DNA of 64,000 nt from Eutreptiella sp. 'Long Island Sound 2002' (taxonomy: Eukaryota > Euglenozoa > Euglenophyceae > Eutreptiales > Eutreptiaceae): contig OZ038391.1 in NCBI GenBank assembly GCA_964036045.1, forward strand, positions 44,155,621 to 44,219,620, in the 5' to 3' direction. The position numbers and the translations under genes are program-made. Under the pieces are notes generated by a model that saw nothing but the letters and a program-made list of their open reading frames with translations, was not told where the DNA came from and searched no databases. Below are positions 33,158 through 44,052 of the stretch, piece by piece. Position 1 is the first letter of the stretch; every line of letters begins with the position of its first letter.

Positions 33158-35521
33158 TTCTACCATAAAGAAGGTACCTACCAGGACCGGCCCCCGCTGT
33201 GCCCCTTCCGCCTGTAACCCCTGCTGACTTGCTCCTGATCAACGATTGCATTTATCAAAGTCCAGGGTTCCAAATCCAAAAATATAGAAAATACTATCCT
33301 CCTTCAACCCTGAACAGCAACCAGATCCCACAAATACAGCAATAGCCCAATTCACAATCCAATACGGGCTGCGGGCTTCTGTTCAGCACACCGGTCGTCT
33401 CACGGTGGCGGGCATGTACAAGAATTGCACCAAAAAGGAAAGCCCTGAAATTGGCATATGAACACAAATAAAGCAAAGTCCGGGAAGGATGTAAACATAC
33501 ACATACTCAGTCATAGACCCCTCGTTCCCTGGACTCAAGACCTTCCCTTGACTCGCCAACATGATGCCCTGAACCCAGTCCAATGATATGGCTAAATACC
33601 ATGTGTCAAAAGTCACTACATAAACCCCAAAAATGTGTTCACTTCCAAGCCTCTAAATCCTAGCCGAATAAGCATGGTGGCGTGTCATGGCCTAGGGTGG
33701 CACTCAGGACCATGTCCTACCCTGACATAACCTTGGTTGGACTTGGAGTGGAATGGGCTTGGAGAACTGCCCCATGAAGATGACCTCACAACATGGCAAA
33801 ATCAGGCAAATCATACCATAATGCCCAAAATTCAATTATATACTCAAAAATGCATACGGCAAATATTCAAATGCTCCATGCATGTGTCAAACCGGAAAGT
33901 AGTATACAACTGTGATATAGACCAGAGGTCCATGCCCAAGAATATCCCATCATTGGTCCCGAAACCCCTCCGGTTATGTACAGGACATGCTTCACAAGTC
34001 AGCTCATTAGTTTGAGACCTAATTTTGTGAGGCCTCGTGTGCCAAGCCAAAGTGACCACGTGATCTGGCCTATGGTGAGGTACAACACCGAAGCATATGC
34101 CAACATATAAGCAACATACCATAGTTCACAGATCTCTAGGCACTTTACTGTTAGCCAACAAGTTGAGCACATAAAACACAAAAACGAGCATAAAATGAGG
34201 TCAAAAACATGAAAATATGTCCAAATACAAAGTTGTCATGATAGTATATCTCTATGCTCACCCATGATATCCGCTCATGGTTCAATACACAAATGATTGG
34301 AACCATTTGCGAACAATTCCCCCACTTGGATCCCCAATCGGGCGCATGGAGATACCTTCGCCACCCATATCTACATGCCCCATGAAAATGGGAGTGCACT
34401 CATGGATCTCTTTGCCAAACATACCATGAGCAATTCATACGCGGTAGACTTAGTCTAGCGCTTTGAATTCCACAATTGGGACATGGGCAAAGCCCTTGTT
34501 GCGTGTGGCTCCCCATCTCTTCGGCCACACGAAGATATATAACATGGGCGTGAGCATATCGAAACACATACCTTGCATATAACACATACCCTCAAAAGTG
34601 GCTCCCACCATGGTATGCCATGCCCCTCCATGGACATAACGTCACGTTAAAAATACGTGGGAACCCAGAGAAAGTATCTATGCAACCCCAACACTCATGC
34701 GGTACACTCGAAAGTCGCAATAAATTGTTCAGTTGCACGGTCCAAGAGTTATATATCGCTTTCTACCCTCTTGACCATTATTCCTTGCTACACCCGGCAT
34801 GTGTACACACCAAAGGCGTTTGATGCTTCCTAAATTAAGTTGAGACCAAGGCGCTTGCAACGCAACCTCTTTTATTCTCTTTCCTCACACTCGCGTGTAG
34901 ATATGGCCCTTCAAAGTGGTCCCACGATTCACTTTTGTTTCCCTTATATCTCCAAGTCAAATGGGCGGCAAGTATAAGGGAAACCTGATTCGGACATAGG
35001 GAAAAGAGTACGACCACTCGAAGAAGACCAAATCAAGTGCGGCGATGTCGAAGTCGAAAATCCGATTTCGACATCGCGAAAAATTCAGATTAAAATTTCG
35101 AGTGCTTATTTAGAAAATTGCGGAAGCAACGAACCCTTTACAGATGAAACCTGACCCTTCATCGGAGTTTCCGCCAAAATATCTGGAAATAACAGTTAAC
35201 CAATCGGTTACCGCAAAATCGCGAGCCAACTGACAGTCGCCGATACGGTGACCATCAGAACGGAAGGCTGAAAAATCACGGAAACATTATGATAAAAAAA
35301 CCCTGTTGATTCTCAATATTCCAATATATAAATCTCCGCTGGCGGCGCCTCGGTACTGAATATGGCCGCTCATAGCCGGAATGGCCAAACCTATCACACT
35401 ATCACATCGGGTTAGATCAGGTGGATGGGAGAGTATGATATCAGCCAATGGCGGCTTGCCGGCACATAGATACACACCCCAAGTGACCCAAAGATGGCCA
35501 CGGGGGTCAGAACCGGCTTCA
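33158..35521 (-). repeat. Gypsy-1 5' LTR (right copy)
   Basis: Pairs base for base with 22312-24675 at offset 10846. Its inner end reads TTCTACC where the other copy has TGCTACC, so the terminal CA of this LTR is mutated. As the upstream LTR on the minus strand it would hold the promoter. I could not identify a convincing tRNA primer-binding site in the bases that follow (33157 leftwards). Confidence 0.92.
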
Positions 35522-36964
35522 GGGCACACACGTTCATTCATCTTCTTTCTTTCCGACCTGCTCTTTGTTCTCGTGCTTTGTTCCTCTTCTCGTCCCGTCC
35601 CTTGTCGCATGCACTTTGTGTTGCCTTTGCCTACCTCTTGTCCTCTCCTCTTTTGTTTGTTTGGGGCACGCACACAAGCTCCTACCCCTACGCATGCAGT
35701 TTGCCACCATTCTCACCTTTCCTTCAATCATTCGTTTTGCACTCTTGCCGCACGCTATTTATGTGTGACACCAAGTGTAGACACCGTGGGGAACGCCGCG
35801 GCGAACTCGCCACTTGCATTCCAGCCTACGGTGTCCGGCATCCTATGGTGTCTTTCTCCTTCTTCCCGTCTTGGCCTCTTTGCTTTTTGGCGTCGTCCTA
35901 GATTAGGCGTGCCTGCTTTATGCATTCGTGACATGCTATGCTACTTATTCTTTATGTCATGGACTCGTTGTTTTTTGCGACGCCCAAGAGTAAGCGTGTC
36001 TTAATGCTTGCATGGCGGCACATGCTACTTACTCGTCGGTGTGCGGACTCTTTGTATTTTGGAACGCCCAAGAGTACGCGTTTTTTCTTAATGCATTCAT
36101 GTCATGTTACTTTTTCCCTATGTCTTGGACTCTTTGTTTTTTGCGACGCCCAAGAGTAAGCGTGTCTTCATGCATGCATGGCGGTATTTGTTACTAGCTC
36201 ATCGGTTTGTGGTCTCATTGTATTTTTCGTCTCCCATGTGTAGGCGTGTTTGCTTAATGCATTCTTCGCTCCCTAGAGTAAGCGTTTTTCCTTCCTTCCC
36301 CCTTGTGTGCACTTTGTGTGTTGTTGGGGCGTGCTTTCATGCCCTAGCTACTATATGGGGTTGGTGTGTAAGAGCTGTTGTCATGGTTGCCCCGCATTGC
36401 ATCGCAGGACAGGACCGTTAGACCCCCATGACAACCACTCCCTGGCCGCAGGCCATCGTTGTTGTTCCATTCTCGCCTCTGTTCTTCTTCTTTGTTGTTG
36501 GAGCGCGCACAAGTCCCTAGCGCCTAGGACACGCACTTTGCTAGGTGTTTTGGGGCAAGCAACGCTCAACTAGGTCTCCGTCGCGACTCTGTTGTTCTTC
36601 CTTTTCTGTGAGTGTCCTAAATTTTGCGACCTCGCGAAACAGCGGCATGAAATTTTTCGGGGGGTTTCTGAGGTCGGAAAAATCGAATTTGCGCTTTATT
36701 TTTTCTGGTTGTGCGTCTTTTTCTTGGTTTTCTTTTTTCTTCTGCTGCGATCGCGCGACGCGTAACAGGCGCTGTCCATGTGTCCACCACAATATACTGT
36801 GGTGAGTCATAAACCACCATAGGTGATTGGGTTCTCGCATGGGAAGCAAAAAAAGGCTCCGATCCTGTTGCAACCTCTGGATACCCCCCCCAATTGGGCA
36901 GTTGGGGGTCCTCCGTAGGAGATGTAGTTGTGGGGGGAGAGACCAAGTTTATTGGGAGAGCTGC
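35522..36964. other. Non-coding region with 83-bp imperfect tandem repeats
   Basis: GCGACGCCCAAGAGTAAGCG occurs at 35977 and 36143, with a diverged copy near 36060, giving a period of about 83 bases over 35890-36290. No gene was recognised in the remainder. The motif GGGGCACGCACACAAGCTCC at 35662 resembles one left of the gypsy element. Confidence 0.6.
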
Positions 36965-38071
36965 TCAACCTCCCTCCACGGGATTCCCTCGCCCCCAGTA
37001 CAGACTGTTGACCTTCGAGATCGCCGGAGATTCATCCACCAGGGATGGGCGATCTTTCGTGCCACTCGTAGGCACTGGAGATGTAGTACCGGCCCGGTCC
37101 TCTGTAGGCTCCGGAGATTCCAGGACAAGACACGGGCAGTTTTTGACGCCGCTCATAGGCACCGGGGACTCTCCCACAACAATGAACTGAGGGGCTGCAG
37201 AGTCCTCCACCATGATGTAGTGGGGAGCCGGGGATTCTTGCACAAGCATGGGGCGATCCCTGGTCGCTGACATAGGCTCAGGAGGTGCAGGCGACGAGGC
37301 AACGGAAATAAAGGAATGATGGAGTTCATGACGTTCCAGCACTCCAATCTCCTCCTCCTCATCGTCGTTCCCCTGTTCCAACGCCAGGGGGAACCACTGG
37401 TCACACTCATCCTCCTCGATTTGCGTGGGGGATTCCTCGATGATTGTAGGATTTAGCCTGGATCCGCTTGGGGGATGGGGATACGCTCCCAAGGCAGGAG
37501 ACTCCTCCAACAGGGCGGGAAACCGCCGCGATCCACTCATTCAAGGGGGCGACGATTCCACCATAATGGGGTTCTGCCTAGTCCCCGACAGGGCTTGCTG
37601 GATCAGGGCCACGGCCTCTCGAGCCGGACCCAGTTGGCCATGGGGATCAGGCGTGAGCGCGAGGACTCGACGGTTTTCAGCGTCGAGCTGGTCAACAATG
37701 GGGCTGATAGGCCCTGCCGCAAACAGGTTTTTTCTGACCTGAGGCTCTGGCAACCCCCCTAGCGACACAATGGTGCCAGAGTCGACCCCGATGGGCCCCA
37801 TTGGCGAAGCCATCGTACCCCAGTCGGCAGTGCGTGAGGGTGCAGCGTTCGTACGCTCGATCACCCCGGTAGATGAGTCGATTACTGCCCGATTCTCGGC
37901 GCTAGTAACGGTTCCCGAGCCAATAATAGGCAATTGTGGTCCCCTTATCGCTCTCTGGAGGTGGCCGTCTATTTCCCCCCCAACCATCCCAGGTACACCA
38001 GCTGGATCTCGAGGATGGGGAGCCCCGATGGGAACATTCGGGGATTTCGGAAACTTAGGATTTGTAGCCAC
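36965..38071 (-). pseudogene. Repeat D copy 1: unknown Pro/Ser-rich protein with ESPAP-type repeats
   Basis: The frame 38071-37541 contains an ordinary-looking helical stretch (LDAENRRVLALTPDPHG, then REAVALIQQALSG). It ends in TGA at 37541-37543, and the same frame continues to 36965. The second half has imperfect repeats built around DRPMLVQESPAP and VGESPVP. In copy 2 (42503-43066) the TGA is CGA but a TAG occurs ten codons later where copy 1 has TTG. The ancestral frame was therefore open through both. I do not recognise the family; a gag-like or structural protein of a repeat element is possible. The opposite strand is also partly open. Confidence 0.4.
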
Positions 38072-38418
38072 TTGGGCCTGGCCTGTTTTTGCGGCCGCTG
38101 TTCGGTCGATGGGGTCAGGGCCGGGGAGGTCCTGAGAGTGGGGACCTGGACACCGTCAGCTATCCCTCCCGGGGAAGAGATTTTAATTTGAATTTGGTCC
38201 GCGATGTCTTGGGCCGATCGCTTTCCGCGATCCCAAACGCCCAACAGAGACGTAATATTTTCGCCTCTGCTACCATGAAACCAGACCGACTGGTCAGGAG
38301 CAGAGGTGCAGTGGCATGGGCAGCAACATTGCTTGGCACAGAAGACATAACGATAGTGTTGACTGAATAGTATCCTGCAAACAGATATGGTACACATAGC
38401 CAATGAGATACCTGATAT
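37347..38418. repeat. Repeat D, copy 1
   Basis: Aligns to 42342-43413 at a constant offset of 4995 with few substitutions. It ends abruptly at 38418, where element X begins. The 3' part (38281-38418) also matches 57262-57400. Confidence 0.92.
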
Positions 38419-39506
38419 GCCCTACACAGCCCCGCAGCGGTACGGCAGCACCTCCGGGGACTCGGGGAACAGGACGTCGTCCTGTACCTCCGCACCTCCG
38501 GCACCAGCACCCCCATCCGGGCGGCCACCCTGGTCCAGGCGGCCACCCTGGGGGAAGGCGTCAGTGACTTCCTCTTCGACGCCTTCCTCCACGTCGCCCG
38601 ACACGAGCGCCCCCCACGCGCCACCCCAGACCGCGAGAGCCCGCCCCCCACGGGGAGCCGGATCTGGGTGCCCCCCATCGACTGGGGGCGACACCTGGTC
38701 GGACACCCCGTGCCGGGGCGGGTGGACACCAAGGGCCGCACCCGCTACCACGAGCCCAACATGGCCCACCCCCCACCCGGCGCCACCCCCGACAGCACAA
38801 AAGAGTGGGAGCGGGAAACATGGGTAGCCCGGATGGCCTCCCTGAGCAACTTCCGGCACCACATCCCGGGGGACATCCCCACCCCCGACGAGCAGCAGCC
38901 AGCCCCCTCCACGTACATGACCCTCATGTACAATCTGCACTACACCCTCTCCACCACCAACTACCACGCAGCCACAGACCACTGGGTGGTACGCGGCACC
39001 GACTCCCTCCTCCCCGCCGACTACAACCCCCCCCCCGACACAACCCAGGGCCCGACACGTACGCCAGGGGGGACGACCCGGACGACCCCCACATCTGGGG
39101 CACGTGGGAACCCGAATCCCTGGACACGCTGCTCTCCATGCGCAGCGGCTACCAGGGCCTTGGTAGGGCGATGTATTGCCTCGCCAAGTGGACCCAACGG
39201 ACCTGGGGGATCCCCACGGACCAATGGGTGTGGGTGGTCACGCTGCCGCCCCAGCAGAGGGAAGCCCCCCCAAACCGCAGGGGACCCACCCCCCCACGCC
39301 CCACCACCCTACAACTATGCCCGTACATGCTGGCAGCCCGCCTCATGACGCTGCTGTGGCCGGGCCCAGACACCCCCACCCAAAGCTACCCCCACCTCAC
39401 AGAGGAGGACATGCCCCGCATCCAGCGATGCTTCTTCCAGACCCTCGACTACCTCCAGCAAACACACCCGCACGTCCTGGAGCAGATATGGCCACCCCCC
39501 GGGTAA
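38419..39506 (+). pseudogene. Element X: N-terminally truncated unknown protein
   Basis: A plus-strand coding relic starting at the D junction. The first recognisable sequence is AVRQHLRGLGEQDVVLYLRT, then GEGVSDFLFDAFLHVARHE, DWGRHLVGHPVPGRV and HAATDHWVVRG. A frameshift near 39045 moves coding to the frame with WGTWEPESLDTLLSM, WVWVVTLPPQQ and LQLCPYMLAARL, which stops at 39506. The strand is very poor in T. His-Trp followed by PQQ and a later Cys loosely recalls C48 peptidases, but the spacing is wrong, so I do not assign that function. Confidence 0.45.
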
Positions 39507-40115
39507 CCCACGTGCCCGCGCAGCCGAGACAGTGCCGCCACGCCAGCACCAGCACGCACGGATCACCAATGAAAACGCGCGCACACGCCCGGTGCCCGAA
39601 CCTGCACCCTCGTTCTCGCTACTTACAGCACCCAGCATCATACGCCCGCCCCCGAAGCCCAGGACCCTCCGCCGTCTCCCATAGCCCTCTCCTCCGCCTC
39701 CGACTCCACAACCTCCACCACCACGACCACCTCATCCACCACCACCACCACGTCCTCATCCAGCACTCCACCCCCCAGGCCGCGGGGGACACCTCCCAAA
39801 CGGGCCCCCAAACCCGCCCCCACCGCGAGCAGCCCCGCCGCTGCCAAGGCCCACGCCCCGACGAAGCCCACACCCACGACCAAGCCGAAACCTAAGACCG
39901 CCGCCAAACAGCCACCCAAACCCGTCAGCACGCCACGACCGCAACCCGCGGCCAAGCCCAAACCAAAGTCCAAACCCGGCGCCACGACAGCAGCGCGAGC
40001 CCGGCCCCCCGAGGACGTCCTCTATGACATCCGGCCCCAGCCGTCCCAGGCCCGAAGGCAGCAGCGCCCGGCGCGGCGCCCCCCGACCGTCACCGACGCC
40101 ACCGCCACCACCTTC

Positions 40116-40961
40116 ATGGCGGAGGGCGCCGCGGCCGAAGCACGACGCACCTCGTCCCGCCACCTCTCAAAGCCCGCACCCCAGGCCCACGGACCGCTCC
40201 CGACCAAGCCAGAACGACGCCAGGGTCCGCCAGCAGCGTCCCCGCCCCCCTACCAACCCTCGATGACAGCCCACATACAACGCATGCCCCACTACCGCCG
40301 CCGCCGCGAGTCCCCGCCCAACCCCGAGGCGGAGACCGTACGCGCACACCCGCGGGTCCACATCCGCGTGCGCCCCCACTCCCCACGCACCCCCACGGAA
40401 CAGGACTACGAGGAATCCCCCAGGACCGCCACCGCCACGGGTCCCCACGACCCTGTCACACCCAACCACGCCCACTCCTCCGCCCAAGACCGCAGGCCCG
40501 CCCAGGAACAGTGGTGGCAGCGCTGGACCCACACGCAGCTCTGGGAGCTGCGAAAGTGAGCCCAGGGAGAGCCCTCCCTCGAGGGCCTGGTCCATCGGCC
40601 CCGCAAGGGGTCGGTGGAGAACTGCCGCCTACGGCCGGCGGGGGGGTGGATGCCACAGGCCGCATGGGAAGCCATGCTGGCCGATGCGCTCCACCCCCTG
40701 GGAGTCCACCCCCGCAACCTTCCCGCGCCCCAGGACCACCCGTATGTCCTCAGGCGCCTGCGGGAGACCCTCCAGGAACCGCAGCGAGACGGCATCCGCC
40801 TGTGGGACATCACCCAAAGCCCAGCCCCGCACAAACACACCCCCTCACCACCCCACAAGCGTCGGCGCACCGACACCGGCGACACCCACAGCACCCCAGG
40901 AGCCCTGCGCGCCACACAACACAACGCGCCTGACCCCCCGGCCAGCGGCGCCGCCATCTAA
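40116..40961 (+). pseudogene. Element X: downstream Pro/Arg-rich coding segment
   Basis: One frame, 40116-40961, with a single TGA at 40557-40559 after WWQRWTHTQLWELRK. It continues with AAWEAMLADALHPLGVHPRN and YVLRRLRETLQEP, helical and not low-complexity, and ends in a basic tail with HKRRRTD, a possible nuclear localisation signal. It probably belongs to the same protein as 38419-39506; the Pro/Lys-rich stretch 39510-40115 between them has no single open frame. The function is unknown. Confidence 0.4.
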
Positions 40962-41442
40962 CCCCGTTACCCAACAAACCACCACCACGGGGCGCCACGC
41001 CAGGCCCCGCCCAGAAGTCACCAAACGAACCGGACGCCGAAGGAAGCCAACGCACACGACAACGAGCACCACTACGCCCAAAGGCACCGAACCCAGGCCC
41101 GCTACCGTCGCAACCGCCTAACCGAGCCAGAACCCAAGCACAAATCAAACCCGAGCCACACCCCGAAACCGCTAACCCTCAACTCCCCACCAAGCCCGCC
41201 GAGGGAACAACGTAACCACAGCCCACACCCACAGCCCGCACAGCCGCCTAACCAGCCAGCTCCAGAAGCAAAGAGACACCTCACCAAACCCACCCTGACC
41301 CAAGCCCGTGTACATCAGGACGCGCGAGCCGCACCCCTGGGGCGCGACCGCCGCCACAGAACCGACGACACACGCCAGAGGACACAACGCTATTACACCG
41401 CCGCACCAGCTGCCCATGCCTGTGCCTACAGTGTACGCGCCC

Positions 41443-41533
41443 CTGTTTTTCTCTTTTTTGTTTTTTCTTTTTTTTTCCCCAAAAAAAAAAAAAAAAAGTA
41501 AAAAAAAAAAAAAAAACAAGTAAAAAAAAAAAC
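41443..41533 (+). repeat. Head-to-head T-rich and A-rich homopolymer block
   Basis: A T-rich run of about 35 bases is followed by CCCC and then A-runs of about 18, 18 and 11, separated by GT and CAAGT. It could be two retroelement tails meeting, or one transcript tail with a foldback. Confidence 0.7.
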
Positions 41534-41569
41534 GAAAATTAGGGGGGGAGTAAAAGGGACACAACCACC

Positions 41570-41790
41570 CATGGCACACACGCACCGCACACGGCACGCA
41601 CACCGGTGAACAGGAGCCCAGTGGCCCAGGACACCGCACATGCAACACAACACACCGAGCGAGCACACCGGTGAACAGGAGCCAGCCGGCCCAGGACACC
41701 GCAGACGCACCACAGCAAACCGCGCGGGCACACTGGTGAACAGGAGCCCAGCGGCCCAGGACACTGCACACACGTAGGGCGGCCGAGGGA
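41570..41790 (-). repeat. 65-bp satellite, inverted copies
   Basis: CACCGGTGAACAGGAGCC recurs at 41601, 41666 and, with one change, 41731, a period of 65. It is the reverse complement of the satellite at 19164-19600. Confidence 0.9.
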
Positions 41791-42341
41791 CAGGAAAGAA
41801 CCAATACCCCATGGGTCGGACGCACTGGGGCGACCCAGCCGACCCACCGGGCCAGTGGCAGGAGCGGTACTCCAAGGCCACTGGTCCGAGCCCGGCCAGG
41901 CTGCATCGGGGACCATGGCAAACGTCACCCGGAGCCATGGAAGCAACCGGTGACAGGAGAGCCGGTACACAGTCCAGGAGGGGGTCACCTGCCAAGCAGA
42001 GTGGCCCCGCAACTCAAGCCACAAGGGTGAGGCGGTCGTACCGTAGACAAGCGGGAGCAATACCCCTTGTGGTCAGAGATACTCCACAGGGCTGGGCAGC
42101 CCCCCAGAGCTGCCGCCCAAAGGAGGGGGCATGTGGCCCTACCCATGGACACATGTGGGGACACCCTCCCACCTGGGACACATGGACCGGGTGGCCGCGA
42201 CAATGCCTTCCCAAGCACATGCGGGAGCGGCTCAAGAGGCACCTGACATAGGGCAGTGGGAGGGACAGGACGTCCCCCTGGTAAGACCTTCTTCCTGCAA
42301 TGTCAAAGGAGGCATCCCGAGCTCCCGAAGATACCTACCTA
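41791..42341. other. Unassigned region between satellite and repeat D copy 2
   Basis: GC-rich, no convincing gene. It ends in a short TACC microsatellite directly before repeat D. Confidence 0.5.
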
Positions 42342-43613
42342 CCTACCTCCTCCTCATCGTCGTTCCCCTGTTCCAACGCCAGGGGGAACCACTGGTCACA
42401 CTCATCCCCCTCGATTTGCGTGGGGGATTCCTCCATGATCGTAGGATTTAGCCTGGATCCGCTTGGGGGATGGGGATACCCTCCCAAGGCAGGAGACTCC
42501 TCCTACAGGGCGGGAAACCGCCGCGATCCACTCATTCGAGGGGGCGACGATTCCACTATAGTGGGGTTCTGCCTAGTCCCCGACAGGGCTTGCTGGATCA
42601 GGGCCACGGCCTCTCGAGCCGGACCCAGTTGGCCATGGGGATCAGGCGTGAGCGCGAGGACTCGACGGTTTTCAGCGTCGAGCTGGTCAACAATGGGGCT
42701 GATAGGCCCTGCCGCAAACAGGTGTTTTCTGACCTGAGGCTCTGGCAACCCCCCTAGCGGCAGAATGGTGCCAGAGTCGACCCCGATGGGCCCCATTGGC
42801 GAAGCCATCGTACCCCAGTCGGCAGTGCGTGAGGGTGCAGCGTTCGTACGCTCGATCACCCCGGTAGATGAGTCGATTACTGCCCGATTCTCGGCGCTAG
42901 TAACGGTTCCCGAGCCAATAATAGGCAATTGTGGTCCCCTTATCGCTCTCTGGAGGTGGCCGTCTATTTCCCCCCCAACCATCCCAGGTACACCAGCTGG
43001 ATCTCGAGGATGGGGAGCCCCGATGGGAACATTCGGGGATTTCGGAAACTTAGGATTTGTAGCCACTTGGGCCTGGCCTGTTTTTGCGGCCGCTGTTCGG
43101 TCGATGGGGTCAGGGCCGGGGAGGTCCTGAGAGTGGGGACCTGGACACCCTCAGCTATCCCTCCCGGGGAAGAGATTTTAATTTGAATTTGGTCCGCGAT
43201 GTCTTGGGCCGATCGCTTTCCGCGATCCCAAACGCCCAACAGAGACGAAATATTTTCGCCTCTGCTACCATGAAACCAGACCGACTGGTCAGGAGCAGAG
43301 GTGCAGTGGCATGGGCAGCAACATTGCTTGGCACAGAAGACATAACGATAGTGTTGACTGAATAGTATCCTGCAAACAGATATGGTACACATAGCCAATG
43401 AGATACCTGATATGCACATATGACAAATCCACCCTATCATCCACTAATTGATATAACTACGAAACATCCAAGATTGCCTTATCTATCCCACATCATATGT
43501 TCCTAACAAGGAAATGGAATATGATATACCCTATCCCATATATATCCCATATATAGGACCATATAATGTTCCCTTAGGGGCAATATGCCAGGGTAGGGTT
43601 GTGATCTGCTTCA
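42342..43613. repeat. Repeat D, copy 2
   Basis: Offset 4995 from copy 1. It extends about 200 bases further (43414-43613) through CCCATATATATCCCATATAT to GGGTAGGGTTGTGA, a segment shared with 57400-57603. It includes a minus-strand frame (43066-42503) equivalent to copy 1, ended by a TAG. Confidence 0.92.
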
Positions 43614-43616
43614 CCC

Positions 43617-44052
43617 CTGGCGTCGCCCCTGTGACAAACAGGAACAGGTTCCGCGCATGAAGAGGGAAGGCGGCTTACATCCCGCTAGACCTGACTGGTG
43701 GCCCCAAACAAAGCGGCCCGGGGCAACACCGGGAGGGCTGATCGCCGCCAGCGTGACGTGCTTGTCTCGCCGGGAGGCCGTGCCCCCGTGCTTGCGCACA
43801 TTCCGTCCTTTGGGCTGAACCCTAGAGGTTCACCGGACTTCCTGGCGTATCCTGTTCCCAAGGCATGCATGCATGTTCTTGGTACTGGGGTTCTGAGGCG
43901 CTTGGGTGTCGCAGGCTCCGCCTCGAGTCCCAAAGCAGCGCAGGCCTTAGGATGCAGCCTTACCCCCGGTCTCCGGATCTCATTTGGCCGGGTCACCTGC
44001 ATGGCACGGGCTGCCTCAGTGCCCGGGCTATGGACACTGGGCTTCCTACTGT
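43617..44052 (+). repeat. Conserved leader of element H (copy A)
   Basis: About 436 bases closely matching 50092-50531 and 51580-52016. Shared blocks include CCCAAGGCATGCATGCATGT, a self-complementary GCATGCATGC core, and GTCACCTGCATGGC. No open frame is conserved in all copies, which suggests a non-coding role or simply a transposon end. Confidence 0.88.

Larger units (their letters stand above)
22312..35521 (-). mobile_element. Gypsy-1: complete Ty3/gypsy chromovirus-type LTR retrotransposon
   Basis: A 13.2-kb minus-strand element with two 2364-bp LTRs (22312-24675 and 33158-35521) aligned at a constant offset of 10846, so there is no net length difference. Internal order is gag, aspartic protease, RT, RNase H, integrase and chromodomain. 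A polypurine tract abuts the 3' LTR. The flanks GGGCTC (left) and GGGCAC (right) could be a six-base target-site duplication with one change. The LTRs show scattered substitutions, and several stop codons break pol, so this is an old, non-autonomous copy. Confidence 0.93.

Noticed and set aside
38900-39330. Ulp1/C48 peptidase in element X
   Set aside because: HW, PQQ and a later Cys are present, but the distances between them do not fit the family.
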